This document shows positions 26,933 to 35,773 of a stretch of 64,000 bases of DNA, piece after piece (the stretch's first letter is position 1; each line of letters starts with the position of its first letter). The notes beneath the pieces are model-generated. The model did not search any database. It was given only the letters and a program-made list of their open reading frames with translations, and was not told where the DNA came from. The stretch is from assembly GCF_013623905.1 (NCBI RefSeq), contig NZ_JABKDD010000008.1, positions 62,001 through 126,000 on the forward strand, given 5' to 3'. This stretch comes from Brevibacterium sediminis. Lineage in GTDB: Bacteria > Actinomycetota > Actinomycetes > Actinomycetales > Brevibacteriaceae. A program made the translations under genes and the position numbers.

Positions 26933-28105
26933 TCAGGTCCGACGGACGTCCAAGCGGTTCGCGAAGACCACGGTCAGGAGGCCGACGAGCACGAGGATGC
27001 CGAGTCCCCACCGCAGTCCCGCTCCCGTGGCGACGACCCCGACCAGCGGACTCGTCCCGAGGTACCCCACCCGCATCAGCCAGTTCACCAGCGTCACTCC
27101 CCCGGCACGCCCGACACCGGGCAGACGAGCGGCCGCTCCCAGTGCGCCGGGCACGAGCGTCGCTGACCCGAATCCGAGGGCACCCATCGAAACGAGCAGC
27201 AGAACGGGTTCCTGGGCTGCGATGATGCCGACTCCGCCGACGGCGATGAGTCCGCCCCCGAGGCGCGCGATCCGACCGGCCCCGAACCTCGTCACGAGCA
27301 CGTCCCCGCTGAATCGTCCGAGGCATTGGCTGCCGATGACGATGCTGAAGGCGATCCCCGCCGAGGCAGCCGGAACTCCTGCGAATTCGACCGCGGCCAG
27401 CCCCGCCCAGTTGTTCGCAATGTCCTCGACCGCGGCACCGCAGATCGCGACGATCGCCAAGGGCAGCGCAGCCCAGAGGACCATCCGTTTCGATCGCCCC
27501 ACGGCCCCGTCTCCGCCACGGCCAACAGGAGCGGCGTCGGAATCGGCGACCCGCCTCGGCGAGGCGTAGTCTCCGATGAGGCGGCGCCCAACGATCGTGA
27601 TGACCACGGCTGCGACTCCGATGAGCCCCAGCCACGCCCGCATGTCGGCACCGGAGCTGGCGGCCGCGGTTGCGGCGGCTCCGCTGAGCAGACCGCCGAG
27701 GCTCCACAGCGCATGCATCGACGACAGGATCGTGCGACCGGCCCGTTCCTGGACGGAGATGCCGACGACGTTCTGCGCGACATCGACGATGGCATCGCAG
27801 CACCCCAACAGGAGCAGACAGATCGCCATCATCACGCCGTTGACCGACCACGCCGTCGCCGAGGCGGCCACACCGAGCATCACCGTCCCAACGATGACGA
27901 CACGGTGCGCTCCGAATCGGGCGATGAGGGCGGCGGGCAGGACCGAGGACAGCAGCGACCCGCCGGCGAAGCAGGCGACGACGAGGCCGAACTGCCAGGA
28001 GCTCAGTCCGAGTCGGTCGACGAGCAGCGGATACCACGGCAGGAGAGCGGCGAAGACGGCACCATTGCCGGTGAAGTAGAGGCCGACGCCGGCTGCGGCC
28101 CTCAC
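26933..28105 (-). CDS. major facilitator superfamily transporter
   Basis: 390 residues with about twelve hydrophobic segments in two halves and a charged central loop near residues 185-210 (GDYASPRRVADSD). The first half has the loop pattern seen in FucP/YbjJ-like MFS members, which carry sugars or unknown small molecules. GTG start at 28105 overlaps the NhaD-type gene stop by four bases, so the two transporters are one unit. Substrate and direction cannot be read from sequence. Confidence 0.85.
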   Translation of the reverse strand: MRAAAGVGLYFTGNGAVFAALLPWYPLLVDRLGLSSWQFGLVVACFAGGSLLSSVLPAALIARFGAHRVVIVGTVMLGVAASATAWSVNGVMMAICLLLLGCCDAIVDVAQNVVGISVQERAGRTILSSMHALWSLGGLLSGAAATAAASSGADMRAWLGLIGVAAVVITIVGRRLIGDYASPRRVADSDAAPVGRGGDGAVGRSKRMVLWAALPLAIVAICGAAVEDIANNWAGLAAVEFAGVPAASAGIAFSIVIGSQCLGRFSGDVLVTRFGAGRIARLGGGLIAVGGVGIIAAQEPVLLLVSMGALGFGSATLVPGALGAAARLPGVGRAGGVTLVNWLMRVGYLGTSPLVGVVATGAGLRWGLGILVLVGLLTVVFANRLDVRRT

Positions 28106-29493
28106 TCTGCCTTGACGACTTTCGCCGCGCGCAGGTCACGTCCAGCTTGCCCGAGGATCACGAGCGCGACCAGGACTCCGAGCAGAATCCACCACAGTGA
28201 ACCGGTCATGAAGATGAGCACCATCGAGGCGAGGATCGGCACCAGACGGCGCAGCGACCACCACACGTAGCCGCCGAAGCTCGGCATCGCCACATTCGCC
28301 GAATCTGCGACGGACTTGACCATGAAGTTCGGTCCGTTGCCGATGTAGGTGATGGCCCCACCCATGACAGCGCCGAGCGAGACCGCGATGAGCAGGGTCT
28401 CGGGCACTCCCGCCACCTTCGGTTCACCCGGCACCTGGGCGGCCATCTCGAAGAAGGTGACATAGGTGGGAGCATTGTCGAGCACGGAGGACAGACCGCC
28501 GGTGAAGATGAACAGGGAGATCTCGCCCAGCGGGATCTTGTGGGCGATCTGCCCCAGGTACTGCAGGGCCGGCATCATCGTGAGGAAGATGCCGATGAAG
28601 AGCGACCCGACCTCGAGGATCGGCGTCCAGGTGAATTTGTTGAGATTGAACCGTGCACCGCGGTCACCGACGAGGAATGACGTCACCGCGGAGACGAGCA
28701 TGACGAGCTCACGCCACGGCACGAAGTCCGAGGCGCTCGCATGTCCTGTTTCGATCGCATGCAGGTCGACCGAAGGGATGAAAGCGACGGCCACGATGAT
28801 GATCGCGAGGAACAGCAGACCGCTGGCGCCGCGCAGGCCGAGTTTGGTCACATACTCGGCATCTTTGGCCAGCGCCTCGGCCGGTTCCTTCGCATACATC
28901 TTCTTATCGAGTGCGAAGTAGCTGATGAGCAGCAGGGCGTTGACGAACAGCCAGTACGGCCAGAGCCCGAATGTCCATTCGAATGGCACTCCGCGCAGCA
29001 TGCCGAGGAAAAGCGGCGGGTCGCCCAGCGGTGTGAGCAGACCGCCGCAGTTCGCGACGATGAAGATCGTATAGATGACGGTGTGGGTGCGGTGCTTGCG
29101 GTCCTGATTCGTGTTGAGGATCGGGCGGATGAGCAGCATAGCCGCACCCGTGGTGCCGATGAACGAGGCGAGCACACCGCCGACAGCGAGGAAGATCGTG
29201 TTGTTCCGCGGAGTCGCCTTGATGTCGCCGACGAGGAAGATTCCGCCCGAGGCGACGAAGAGGCTGCCGATGAGCATGATGAATTGGAAGTACTCGAGCA
29301 GCGCGTGGATGACGGTCGTCGACTCTCCGCTGAGCAGGAACCACACGGCGATCGGCACACCGAGGATGAGCGCGACGATGAGCTTGACGAGGTTGCGATC
29401 CCAGATCTTCTCCGTGGCCGGAATGAGCGGGAGCACCGCGATGCATCCGAGCAGCAGAACAAACGGAATGATGCTCCACCAGGCCACGACCAT
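28102..29493 (-). CDS. NhaD-type sodium:proton antiporter / ion-transporter superfamily permease
   Basis: 463 residues, about twelve membrane segments. Family features: SLFVASGGIFLVGDI near residue 78, GTTGAAMLLIRPILNTN near 112, ANCGGLLTPLGDPPLFLG near 148 and TGGLSSVLDNAPTYVTFFE near 330, then GNGPNFMVK. These are the re-entrant motifs of the NhaD/ArsB/citrate-transporter superfamily. Na+/H+ exchange is the usual annotation for this form; a carboxylate substrate cannot be excluded. Followed directly by the MFS gene. Confidence 0.82.
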   Translation of the reverse strand: MVVAWWSIIPFVLLLGCIAVLPLIPATEKIWDRNLVKLIVALILGVPIAVWFLLSGESTTVIHALLEYFQFIMLIGSLFVASGGIFLVGDIKATPRNNTIFLAVGGVLASFIGTTGAAMLLIRPILNTNQDRKHRTHTVIYTIFIVANCGGLLTPLGDPPLFLGMLRGVPFEWTFGLWPYWLFVNALLLISYFALDKKMYAKEPAEALAKDAEYVTKLGLRGASGLLFLAIIIVAVAFIPSVDLHAIETGHASASDFVPWRELVMLVSAVTSFLVGDRGARFNLNKFTWTPILEVGSLFIGIFLTMMPALQYLGQIAHKIPLGEISLFIFTGGLSSVLDNAPTYVTFFEMAAQVPGEPKVAGVPETLLIAVSLGAVMGGAITYIGNGPNFMVKSVADSANVAMPSFGGYVWWSLRRLVPILASMVLIFMTGSLWWILLGVLVALVILGQAGRDLRAAKVVKAE

Positions 29494-29646
29494 CCGGGGA
29501 CTCCTTTATTCAGTGTCGACGAGCAGGCTCGTCCAGTCGACGTTGACGCTGTCTTACTCTACTGAACTCGCGCAGCGCATCGGACCACGGTCTGCCACAC
29601 GGACGTAGCTTGCCCATGGATGCAAAGAGCCGCCGGCGAAGATCGT

Positions 29647-29704
29647 TCAGTTCGCCGAGGCGGCCGGTGAGTCAGCAGAGGTGCCGGTCAGTTCGCCGAG
29701 GCGG
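29647..29704. repeat. 17-base direct repeat at the dedA 3' end
   Basis: TCAGTTCGCCGAGGCGG occurs at 29647-29663 and again at 29688-29704. The second copy holds the last codons and stop of the DedA gene (Ser-Ala-Asn-stop). The first copy, 41 bases downstream in the direction of transcription, repeats the same coding tail in another frame. Confidence 0.85.
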
Positions 29705-30191
29705 AGGCCGATTCCTCGGCGGGAATGCGATCCTTGCGCAGTCCGATGAGCAGACCGCCGATCGCGACGACGAAGACGAGACCGAGCCCGACGGTCAGTC
29801 CCGGTTCGGCCTGGTAGGCCTTGGCCACTGCTTTGAAGCCGAGGAACCCGACGGTCGAGTAGATGAGCGCCCACAGCGATCCTCCGACGGCGAGCGCCGG
29901 GACGTAGCGGCGGTAGCGCATCCCCGTGGTTCCGGCAGCGAGGTTGACCACGGTCTGCAGCCCGACGGTGAGGAAGCTCAGGGCCACGACGGGCGCCCCG
30001 AAGCGGTCGATGGTGTCCTCGGCGCGGCGGTATTTGGGTCCGGCCATGATCTTCTCGACCCGGTGGAACTTGCGGATTCCCTTGCGGGCGAAGCGGCCGA
30101 GGACGAAGGTGCCGCCGGCGCGGACGACAATGATGCCGAACATGATCAGCCATGTCACTGCGATCGGAAACGACCAGTCGAGCGGATTCAT
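29688..30191 (-). CDS. DedA-family (SNARE-associated) membrane protein
   Basis: 167 residues with three to four hydrophobic segments. Family pattern: a first membrane segment, the basic stretch RKFHRVEKIMAGPKYRRAEDTIDRFG, then a glycine-rich segment with TVGLQTVVNLAAGTTGMRYRRY and a further membrane pair. DedA proteins are thought to move lipid carriers or affect proton gradients. It is shorter than the usual 200 residues. A DtxR/IdeR-like box lies about 85-105 bases before the start. Confidence 0.78.
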   Translation of the reverse strand: MNPLDWSFPIAVTWLIMFGIIVVRAGGTFVLGRFARKGIRKFHRVEKIMAGPKYRRAEDTIDRFGAPVVALSFLTVGLQTVVNLAAGTTGMRYRRYVPALAVGGSLWALIYSTVGFLGFKAVAKAYQAEPGLTVGLGLVFVVAIGGLLIGLRKDRIPAEESASASAN

Positions 30192-30276
30192 CGGTGCGGC
30201 GCACTCCTCACTCTGGGCATTCCGCTGCGCGGACGCACTGCGGCTTCACGGATCGGTCGCTCCCATCATAGCCCCG

Positions 30277-30295
30277 TTAGGTTAGGTTTCCCTCA
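30277..30295. promoter_or_regulatory. candidate DtxR/IdeR iron box
   Basis: TTAGGTTAGGTTTCCCTCA matches the DtxR/IdeR consensus TTAGGTTAGGCTAACCTAA at 15 of 19 positions by my alignment, with a perfect left half. It lies upstream of the DedA gene on the minus strand. The degenerate right half lowers confidence. Confidence 0.4.
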
Positions 30296-30342
30296 CAGAG
30301 CGGCCGGTCGAGACCGATCTCACCCACCGAGGCGGTGACCGC

Positions 30343-31557
30343 TCAGACGCGCCCACCATCGAGGTAGACCGAGTTGACCCGGTTCTCGATTCCACGGACG
30401 TCGGCGGTGCGCAGGTCGCCGTCCACGACGACGAGGTCGGCCAGTCCGCCCTCACCGATTCGGCCGACCCGATCTTCATCGAGCAGGCGGGCTGCCACGG
30501 AGGTTCCGGCGGCGAGCGCCTCCGTCGTGGACAGTCCCACCTCGGCCAGCAGGCTGATCTCTTCGAGGTTCTCCCCGTGCGGGCCGACTCCGGCATCGGT
30601 GCCCAGCGCGATCGGGACTCCTGCTTCGTGGGCCCGGCTGATCGACTCCTGGTGGGCGTCGACGACGCGTCGGGCCTTGTCCACGACGGAGGCAGGCAGC
30701 CCGGCACCGGCATCGGCGGCCTTGATGACGGCCTGCGGGGCCTGCAGGGTCGGGACAAGGAAGGTGCCGTGCTCGAGCATGAGGTCGATGGCTTCGTCGT
30801 CGAGGTAGATTCCGTGTTCGATCGAGCGCACCCCGGCACGGACGGCGTTCTTGATTCCCGGTGCGCCCTGCGCGTGGGACATCACATACGCGCCTTGGGC
30901 GGCCGCCTCGGCGACGATGACAGCGATCTCGGCTTCGGTGAATTGGGAGTGCCGCGGATCGTCGCGAGGGGAGAGCACTCCCCCGGTCGAGCAGATCTTG
31001 ATGTGGTCGGCCCCGGCCCGCAGCAGTTCGCGGGTCTTCTTCTGCACCTCTTCGAGTCCGTCGGCGACGCCCGAGGGCCGGCCGGGGTGCGGGGCCAGGA
31101 AAGGAGACTCCGCCCCGGAGACGAGGTGGAAGTCTCCGTGGCCACCGGTCTGGGACATGATGTTGACGGCGATCGTCAGCCGCGGACCGCGCACCACTCC
31201 GGTCTCCACGGCGACCTTCGCACCGAGGTCTGTGCCTCCGGCATCGCGCACGGTCGTCACTCCGCCCTTGAGAGTGGCTTCCATATTCTTCACAGAGTTA
31301 TAGAACTGGAGCGAGAACGGGTCGTGGAAGTTCGAGGTGGCTGCCGCGCCGCTGCTCGTGAGGTGGACGTGGCAGTCGATGACTCCGGGGATGATCGTCT
31401 TCCCCGCGCAGTCGATGTGGTCGTCTCCGGCGTTGTGCGAACCCTGCCCTCCTTCCGCCACCGAGGCGATCCGTCCGCCGTCGATGACGACGTCCCGGGT
31501 GCCGGGCAGAAAGCGAGTTCCGTCGAAGACCGTGGCGTGGGTGAGAACTGTGACCAT
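30343..31557 (-). CDS. prolidase-like metal-dependent amidohydrolase
   Basis: 404 residues. Amidohydrolase-superfamily metal ligands are all visible: HVH in GVIDCHVHLT near residue 65, a lysine in HIKICSTGG near 190, His in YVMSHAQG near 232, His in SIEHGIYLDD near 250 and Asp in ALGTDAGVGPH near 320. Such proteins were often called Xaa-Pro dipeptidases; published work on relatives showed some cleave Xaa-Arg/Lys dipeptides instead. The ATG at 31557 has GAGGAG seven bases before it, better than the ATG at 31572. Divergent from the Pls-like synthetase. Confidence 0.85.
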   Translation of the reverse strand: MVTVLTHATVFDGTRFLPGTRDVVIDGGRIASVAEGGQGSHNAGDDHIDCAGKTIIPGVIDCHVHLTSSGAAATSNFHDPFSLQFYNSVKNMEATLKGGVTTVRDAGGTDLGAKVAVETGVVRGPRLTIAVNIMSQTGGHGDFHLVSGAESPFLAPHPGRPSGVADGLEEVQKKTRELLRAGADHIKICSTGGVLSPRDDPRHSQFTEAEIAVIVAEAAAQGAYVMSHAQGAPGIKNAVRAGVRSIEHGIYLDDEAIDLMLEHGTFLVPTLQAPQAVIKAADAGAGLPASVVDKARRVVDAHQESISRAHEAGVPIALGTDAGVGPHGENLEEISLLAEVGLSTTEALAAGTSVAARLLDEDRVGRIGEGGLADLVVVDGDLRTADVRGIENRVNSVYLDGGRV

Positions 31558-31632
31558 GGGCGTGCTCCTCATCGTTGAAAATCAGCTGGTCGACCGTGAA
31601 CGGCCGTCCCCTCACATCTATCACGAACGACC

Positions 31633-31664
31633 TCTCCGTGACGATCAGGGCGGTGACACGGAGA
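31633..31664. promoter_or_regulatory. inverted repeat in amidohydrolase-pls divergent region
   Basis: TCTCCGTG (31633-31640) and CACGGAGA (31657-31664) form a perfect 8-base inverted repeat with a 16-base spacer, midway in the 256-base gap between two divergent genes. The position suits a shared operator. A TAAGAT at 31674 could be a -10 element for the rightward gene, but I see no clear -35. Confidence 0.35.
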
Positions 31665-31813
31665 ACAGTGACTTAAGATCAGACATCGGAACCGGAACGC
31701 GCACTGTTCGCGCCCCGACCCGTGTTCACGTCCGCGACACCTTCCTGGGTTATGGTCACCGGCGGTACCGGTCGGCCCGGCGCCGATCAGCTCCCGAACG
31801 ACCCGGAAGACAC

Positions 31814-34800
31814 GTGAGAGAATACGCACCGCAGTTCCCGTCCCCCGTAAGGCCCCGTGAGGACCGCACCCTCATCGACGTCCTCCTCGAGTCGGCCGCC
31901 GCGCATCCCGATCAGCCGGCCCTCGACGACGGCACCCGGGTGCTCAGCTATTCGGAGCTCATCACTGCGATCCGCGATCTCGCACTGGAGATGGCCGAGA
32001 CCGGGATCGGCCCCGGTGACAAGGTCGGCGTCCGTGTCCCCTCGGGGTCGGTGGATCTGTACCTGGCGATCCTCGCCACGCTCATGCTCGGCGCGGCCTA
32101 CGTTCCCGTCGACGTCGACGATCCGGATGAGCGGGCGCGCACCGTGTTCGCCGAGGCGGCCGTGACCGGAGTGATCACCGCCGGACCACACATCGAATCC
32201 CGCACCGACCGCGGACCCCTCGACCGTTCCGAGCTGCGGTCCCCCACTCCCGATGACGACTGCTGGGTGATCTTCACCTCCGGGTCGACGGGCACCCCGA
32301 AGGGCGTTGCCGTCACCCACCGTTCGGCCGCGGCCTTCGTCGACGCCGAGGCGGCCCTGTTCTGCGTCGAGGAGCCGCTGGGTCCCGGCGACCGCGTTCT
32401 GGCGGGACTGTCCGTGGCCTTCGACGCCAGCTGCGAGGAGATGTGGTTGGCATGGCGGCACGGAGCATGCCTGGTCCCGGCCCCGCGTGCGCTGGTGAAG
32501 TCCGGGATGGATCTGGGTCCGTGGCTGTCGTCGCGGCAGATCACCGTCGTCTCGACCGTGCCGACCCTGGCCGCGCTGTGGCCGGCGGAGAGTCTCGACA
32601 ATGTCCGCCTCCTCATCTTCGGCGGCGAGGCGTGTCCACCCGAACTCGGACGGCGGCTCAGTGATGATGACCGCGAGGTGTGGAACACCTATGGTCCCAC
32701 CGAGGCGACCGTCGTCGCCTGTGCCGCCGTGCTCGACGGATCCGAGCCGGTGCGCATCGGCCTGCCGCTCAAGGGCTGGGACCTGGCCGTCGTCGATGCC
32801 GAGGGCGTGCCCGTCGCCGATGGAGAGACCGGTGAGCTCATCATCGGCGGGGTCGGTCTGGCCCGCTATCTCGACCCGGCCAAGGACGCCGAGAAGTTCG
32901 CCCCCATGCCGAGTCTCGGCTGGGAGCGGGCGTATCGGTCGGGCGACCTCGTCGTCAACGATCCGGCCGGGCTGATCTTCGTCGGTCGCGCCGACGAGCA
33001 GATCAAGCTCGGGGGCAGGCGCATCGAGCTCGGTGAGATCGATGCCGCCCTGCAGGCTCTGCCCGGAGTCGAGGGTGCCGCGGCGGCGGTGAAGAAGACC
33101 GCGGCCGGCACGGACGTCCTCATCGGCTATCTCGCCCCCGGTGCCGGTTCCGGCGAGGCCGATCTTTCCGCCTGGGAGGCCCGACTGCGTGACGAGCTGC
33201 CGGCCGCGCTCGTTCCCCGTCTGGCTCTCGTCGAGGATCTGCCCACGAAGACCTCGGGCAAGGTCGACCGCAATGCCCTGCCGTGGCCGCTCGATGACGG
33301 CGCCGAGGCGGCCGGATCCGATGAGGTCTTCGACGAGGACACGGAGTGGGTCGCCGAGCAGTGGGCCGCGGTCCTCGGTGCCCGACCCGGCAGCGCTACG
33401 GACTTCTTCACCGCCGGCGGCGGTTCACTGGGAGCAGCGCAGCTCGTGTCCCGGCTGCGCACCCGCCATCCCAGCGTCACCGTCGGCGATATCTACGCCC
33501 ATCCGCGCTTCGGCGCCCTGTCCAGGCTCTGCCGCGGCGAAGAAGGATCCGGCATCGGACCGACGGGTCCCAAGCGCACGATCACACGCACTTCCCGGGG
33601 GATGCAGGCCTTCCAGGTTCTGCTCGGGATCCCGGTGCACATCCTCGGCGGGGTTCGGTGGGTGGTGCTGGCGATGCTGGCGGCAAATATCGGTGTCGGA
33701 CTAGGCGCGGATCTGCCGCTGACTCCGTGGCCGGTCATCATCGTCCTCTTCCTCGTCTTCGTCACCGCCTGGGGACGAATGCTCATCTCTGCGGGAGCGG
33801 CGCGTCTGCTCATGATCGGGATCCGGCCCGGGGACTATCCGCGATCGGGCTGGGTGCACAAGCGACTGTGGCTGGCCGAGCATATCGCCGATCTTGCTGC
33901 GGCGGTCTCGGTGGCGAGCGCACCCTGGGTGACCTGGTATGCGAAGCTGTTGGGCAACCGCATCGGGCCCGATGCCGATCTGCACTCGGTGCCGCCGGTG
34001 ACCGGTTTCCTCACCCTCGGCGAGGGTGCGGCGGTCGAACCCGAGGTCGATCTCAAGGGCTGGTGGGTCGATGGCGATCTGCTGCGCATCGGACCTATCG
34101 ACATCAGTCGCAATGCCACGATCGGCGCCCGGTCGACGCTCATGCCCGGCGCCGAGGTGGGCGTCGGGGCCCTCATCGAAGCCGGATCCGCAGTGACCGG
34201 GCGGGTGCGGAAGAATCAGATCTACTCGGGTTCACCGGCCGTGCGCGTCGGGAAGGCGAAGAAGTCCTGGCCTGCTCCCCCGCCTAGGCGGCGTCTGCCG
34301 TTCCTGTTCTATGCCATCGGTTCGCAGATCAATGCGCTGCTGCCGTATCTCGCTGTGGTGCCGGGCATTGCCTTGATGCTCGCGCTGTCCGGGATCGAGG
34401 TCGTCGAGTCGCCCTGGCTGTTGGTGGCGTGGTCACCGGTCGTGGCCTGTCTGTGGTTCTTCACCACTGCACTGTTCATCCTCATCGCTGTGCGGATCCT
34501 GGCGATCGGCATGGAAGAGGGAGAGTTCCCTGTCCGCTCGGCCCGCGGTTACCGGGTGTGGGCGACGGAGCGGCTGCTCGACATGGCCCGGGACCTGCTG
34601 TTCCCCCTCTACGCGTCGATGCTCACCCCGTGGTGGCTGCGCCTCCTCGGTGCGAAGGTAGGTCCGGGCACTGAGATCTCCACCGTTGTCTTCGTTCCGA
34701 AGATGACGACGATCGCGGCCGGTGCCTTCCTCGCCGATGACACCATGGTCGCCAGCTACGAACTCGGCCACGGCTGGATGCGGGCCGGGCGCGCGAAGGT

Positions 34801-35773
34801 CGGCAAACGCGCCTTCCTCGGCAACTCGGGAATCGCCTCACCCGGCCGCAGAGTGCCGAAGAACTCCCTCGTGGCGGTGCTGTCGGCGGCACCGGCGAAG
34901 GCGAAGAAGGGATCGTCGTGGCTCGGCTCTCCCCCGGTGCAGCTGCGCCGCGCCGCCGTGGAATCCGACGAGTCGCTCACCTACGCTCCGACCTTCGGGG
35001 TCAAGGCCGCCCGTGCCTTTTGGGAGACCCTGCGGATCTCATCGATCATCGCCGGCGGCGTGCTCATCACAGCTGTCGTGCTCACCATCTGGTTCTTCCT
35101 CGGGCTACCGGGCGGGGTGGCCGCTCAGTCGACGACGTTCCTCACCTCCGTGCTGCTGGCCCTGCTCACCTCGGGGGTCGTGATGATGGCCGCCGGTGCC
35201 GTGGCGGCGGGACTGGCCGTGGCTGCGAAATGGATCCTCGCCGGTCCGATCCGGCCCGGGGAGCATCCGCTGTGGTCGTCATTCATCTGGCGCAACGAGG
35301 TCGCCGACTGCTTCGTCGAGCTCGTGGCCGCTCCCTGGTTCGCCCGGAACGCCGTGGGCACGCCGGCGATCGTGTGGTACCTGCGGGCGATGGGTGCGAA
35401 GATCGGGCACGGCGTATGGTGCGAGTCCTACTGGCTGCCGGAGGCCGACCTCGTCGACCTCGGGGACAACTCGACGGTCAACCGCGGCTGTGTGGTCCAG
35501 ACTCACCTGTTCCACGATCGGGTGATGAGCCTTGATACCGTTCAACTCGATCCCGGTGCCACTTTGGGACCCAACAGCGTCATCCTCCCAGCCTCCACCC
35601 TGGGGGAGAACGCCACTGTCGGGGCGACGTCGCTGGTCATGCGCGGCGAGTTCGTGCCGGCCCATGCCTACTTCAGCGGCAATCCTGTCATACCCTGGGT
35701 GGATGCCCCAGAACTTCCCTCACTCGAAGAAGAAGACCGAGACGGCGACCGATCGAGCCGATCGCATGCTTGA
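31814..35773 (+). CDS. pls: Pls/PosA-family nonribosomal peptide synthetase, predicted epsilon-poly-L-lysine synthetase
   Basis: 1319 residues from GTG 31814 with GGAAG just before it. The adenylation domain (about 15-500) has A3 IFTSGSTGTPKG from residue 153, A5 NTYGPTE at 291-297, A7 YRSGDL, A8 GRADEQIKLGGRR and the A10 lysine at 483. Carrier domain GGGSL has its phosphopantetheine Ser at 538. About six membrane segments follow, around three soluble domains with hexapeptide-like repeats. There is no condensation or thioesterase domain. This is the architecture of epsilon-poly-L-lysine synthetase. The pocket residues 204, 205, 208, 247, 268, 270, 292, 300, 301 and 483 read DAESIGTVVK, close to a lysine code. 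The polymer is inferred. Confidence 0.85.
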   Translation: MREYAPQFPSPVRPREDRTLIDVLLESAAAHPDQPALDDGTRVLSYSELITAIRDLALEMAETGIGPGDKVGVRVPSGSVDLYLAILATLMLGAAYVPVDVDDPDERARTVFAEAAVTGVITAGPHIESRTDRGPLDRSELRSPTPDDDCWVIFTSGSTGTPKGVAVTHRSAAAFVDAEAALFCVEEPLGPGDRVLAGLSVAFDASCEEMWLAWRHGACLVPAPRALVKSGMDLGPWLSSRQITVVSTVPTLAALWPAESLDNVRLLIFGGEACPPELGRRLSDDDREVWNTYGPTEATVVACAAVLDGSEPVRIGLPLKGWDLAVVDAEGVPVADGETGELIIGGVGLARYLDPAKDAEKFAPMPSLGWERAYRSGDLVVNDPAGLIFVGRADEQIKLGGRRIELGEIDAALQALPGVEGAAAAVKKTAAGTDVLIGYLAPGAGSGEADLSAWEARLRDELPAALVPRLALVEDLPTKTSGKVDRNALPWPLDDGAEAAGSDEVFDEDTEWVAEQWAAVLGARPGSATDFFTAGGGSLGAAQLVSRLRTRHPSVTVGDIYAHPRFGALSRLCRGEEGSGIGPTGPKRTITRTSRGMQAFQVLLGIPVHILGGVRWVVLAMLAANIGVGLGADLPLTPWPVIIVLFLVFVTAWGRMLISAGAARLLMIGIRPGDYPRSGWVHKRLWLAEHIADLAAAVSVASAPWVTWYAKLLGNRIGPDADLHSVPPVTGFLTLGEGAAVEPEVDLKGWWVDGDLLRIGPIDISRNATIGARSTLMPGAEVGVGALIEAGSAVTGRVRKNQIYSGSPAVRVGKAKKSWPAPPPRRRLPFLFYAIGSQINALLPYLAVVPGIALMLALSGIEVVESPWLLVAWSPVVACLWFFTTALFILIAVRILAIGMEEGEFPVRSARGYRVWATERLLDMARDLLFPLYASMLTPWWLRLLGAKVGPGTEISTVVFVPKMTTIAAGAFLADDTMVASYELGHGWMRAGRAKVGKRAFLGNSGIASPGRRVPKNSLVAVLSAAPAKAKKGSSWLGSPPVQLRRAAVESDESLTYAPTFGVKAARAFWETLRISSIIAGGVLITAVVLTIWFFLGLPGGVAAQSTTFLTSVLLALLTSGVVMMAAGAVAAGLAVAAKWILAGPIRPGEHPLWSSFIWRNEVADCFVELVAAPWFARNAVGTPAIVWYLRAMGAKIGHGVWCESYWLPEADLVDLGDNSTVNRGCVVQTHLFHDRVMSLDTVQLDPGATLGPNSVILPASTLGENATVGATSLVMRGEFVPAHAYFSGNPVIPWVDAPELPSLEEEDRDGDRSSRSHA

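Noticed and set aside
31337-31813. N-terminal extension of the Pls-like gene by 159 codons
   Set aside because: The extension overlaps the amidohydrolase on the other strand, has no homology-like sequence, and GTG 31814 has a ribosome site and gives the usual family length.
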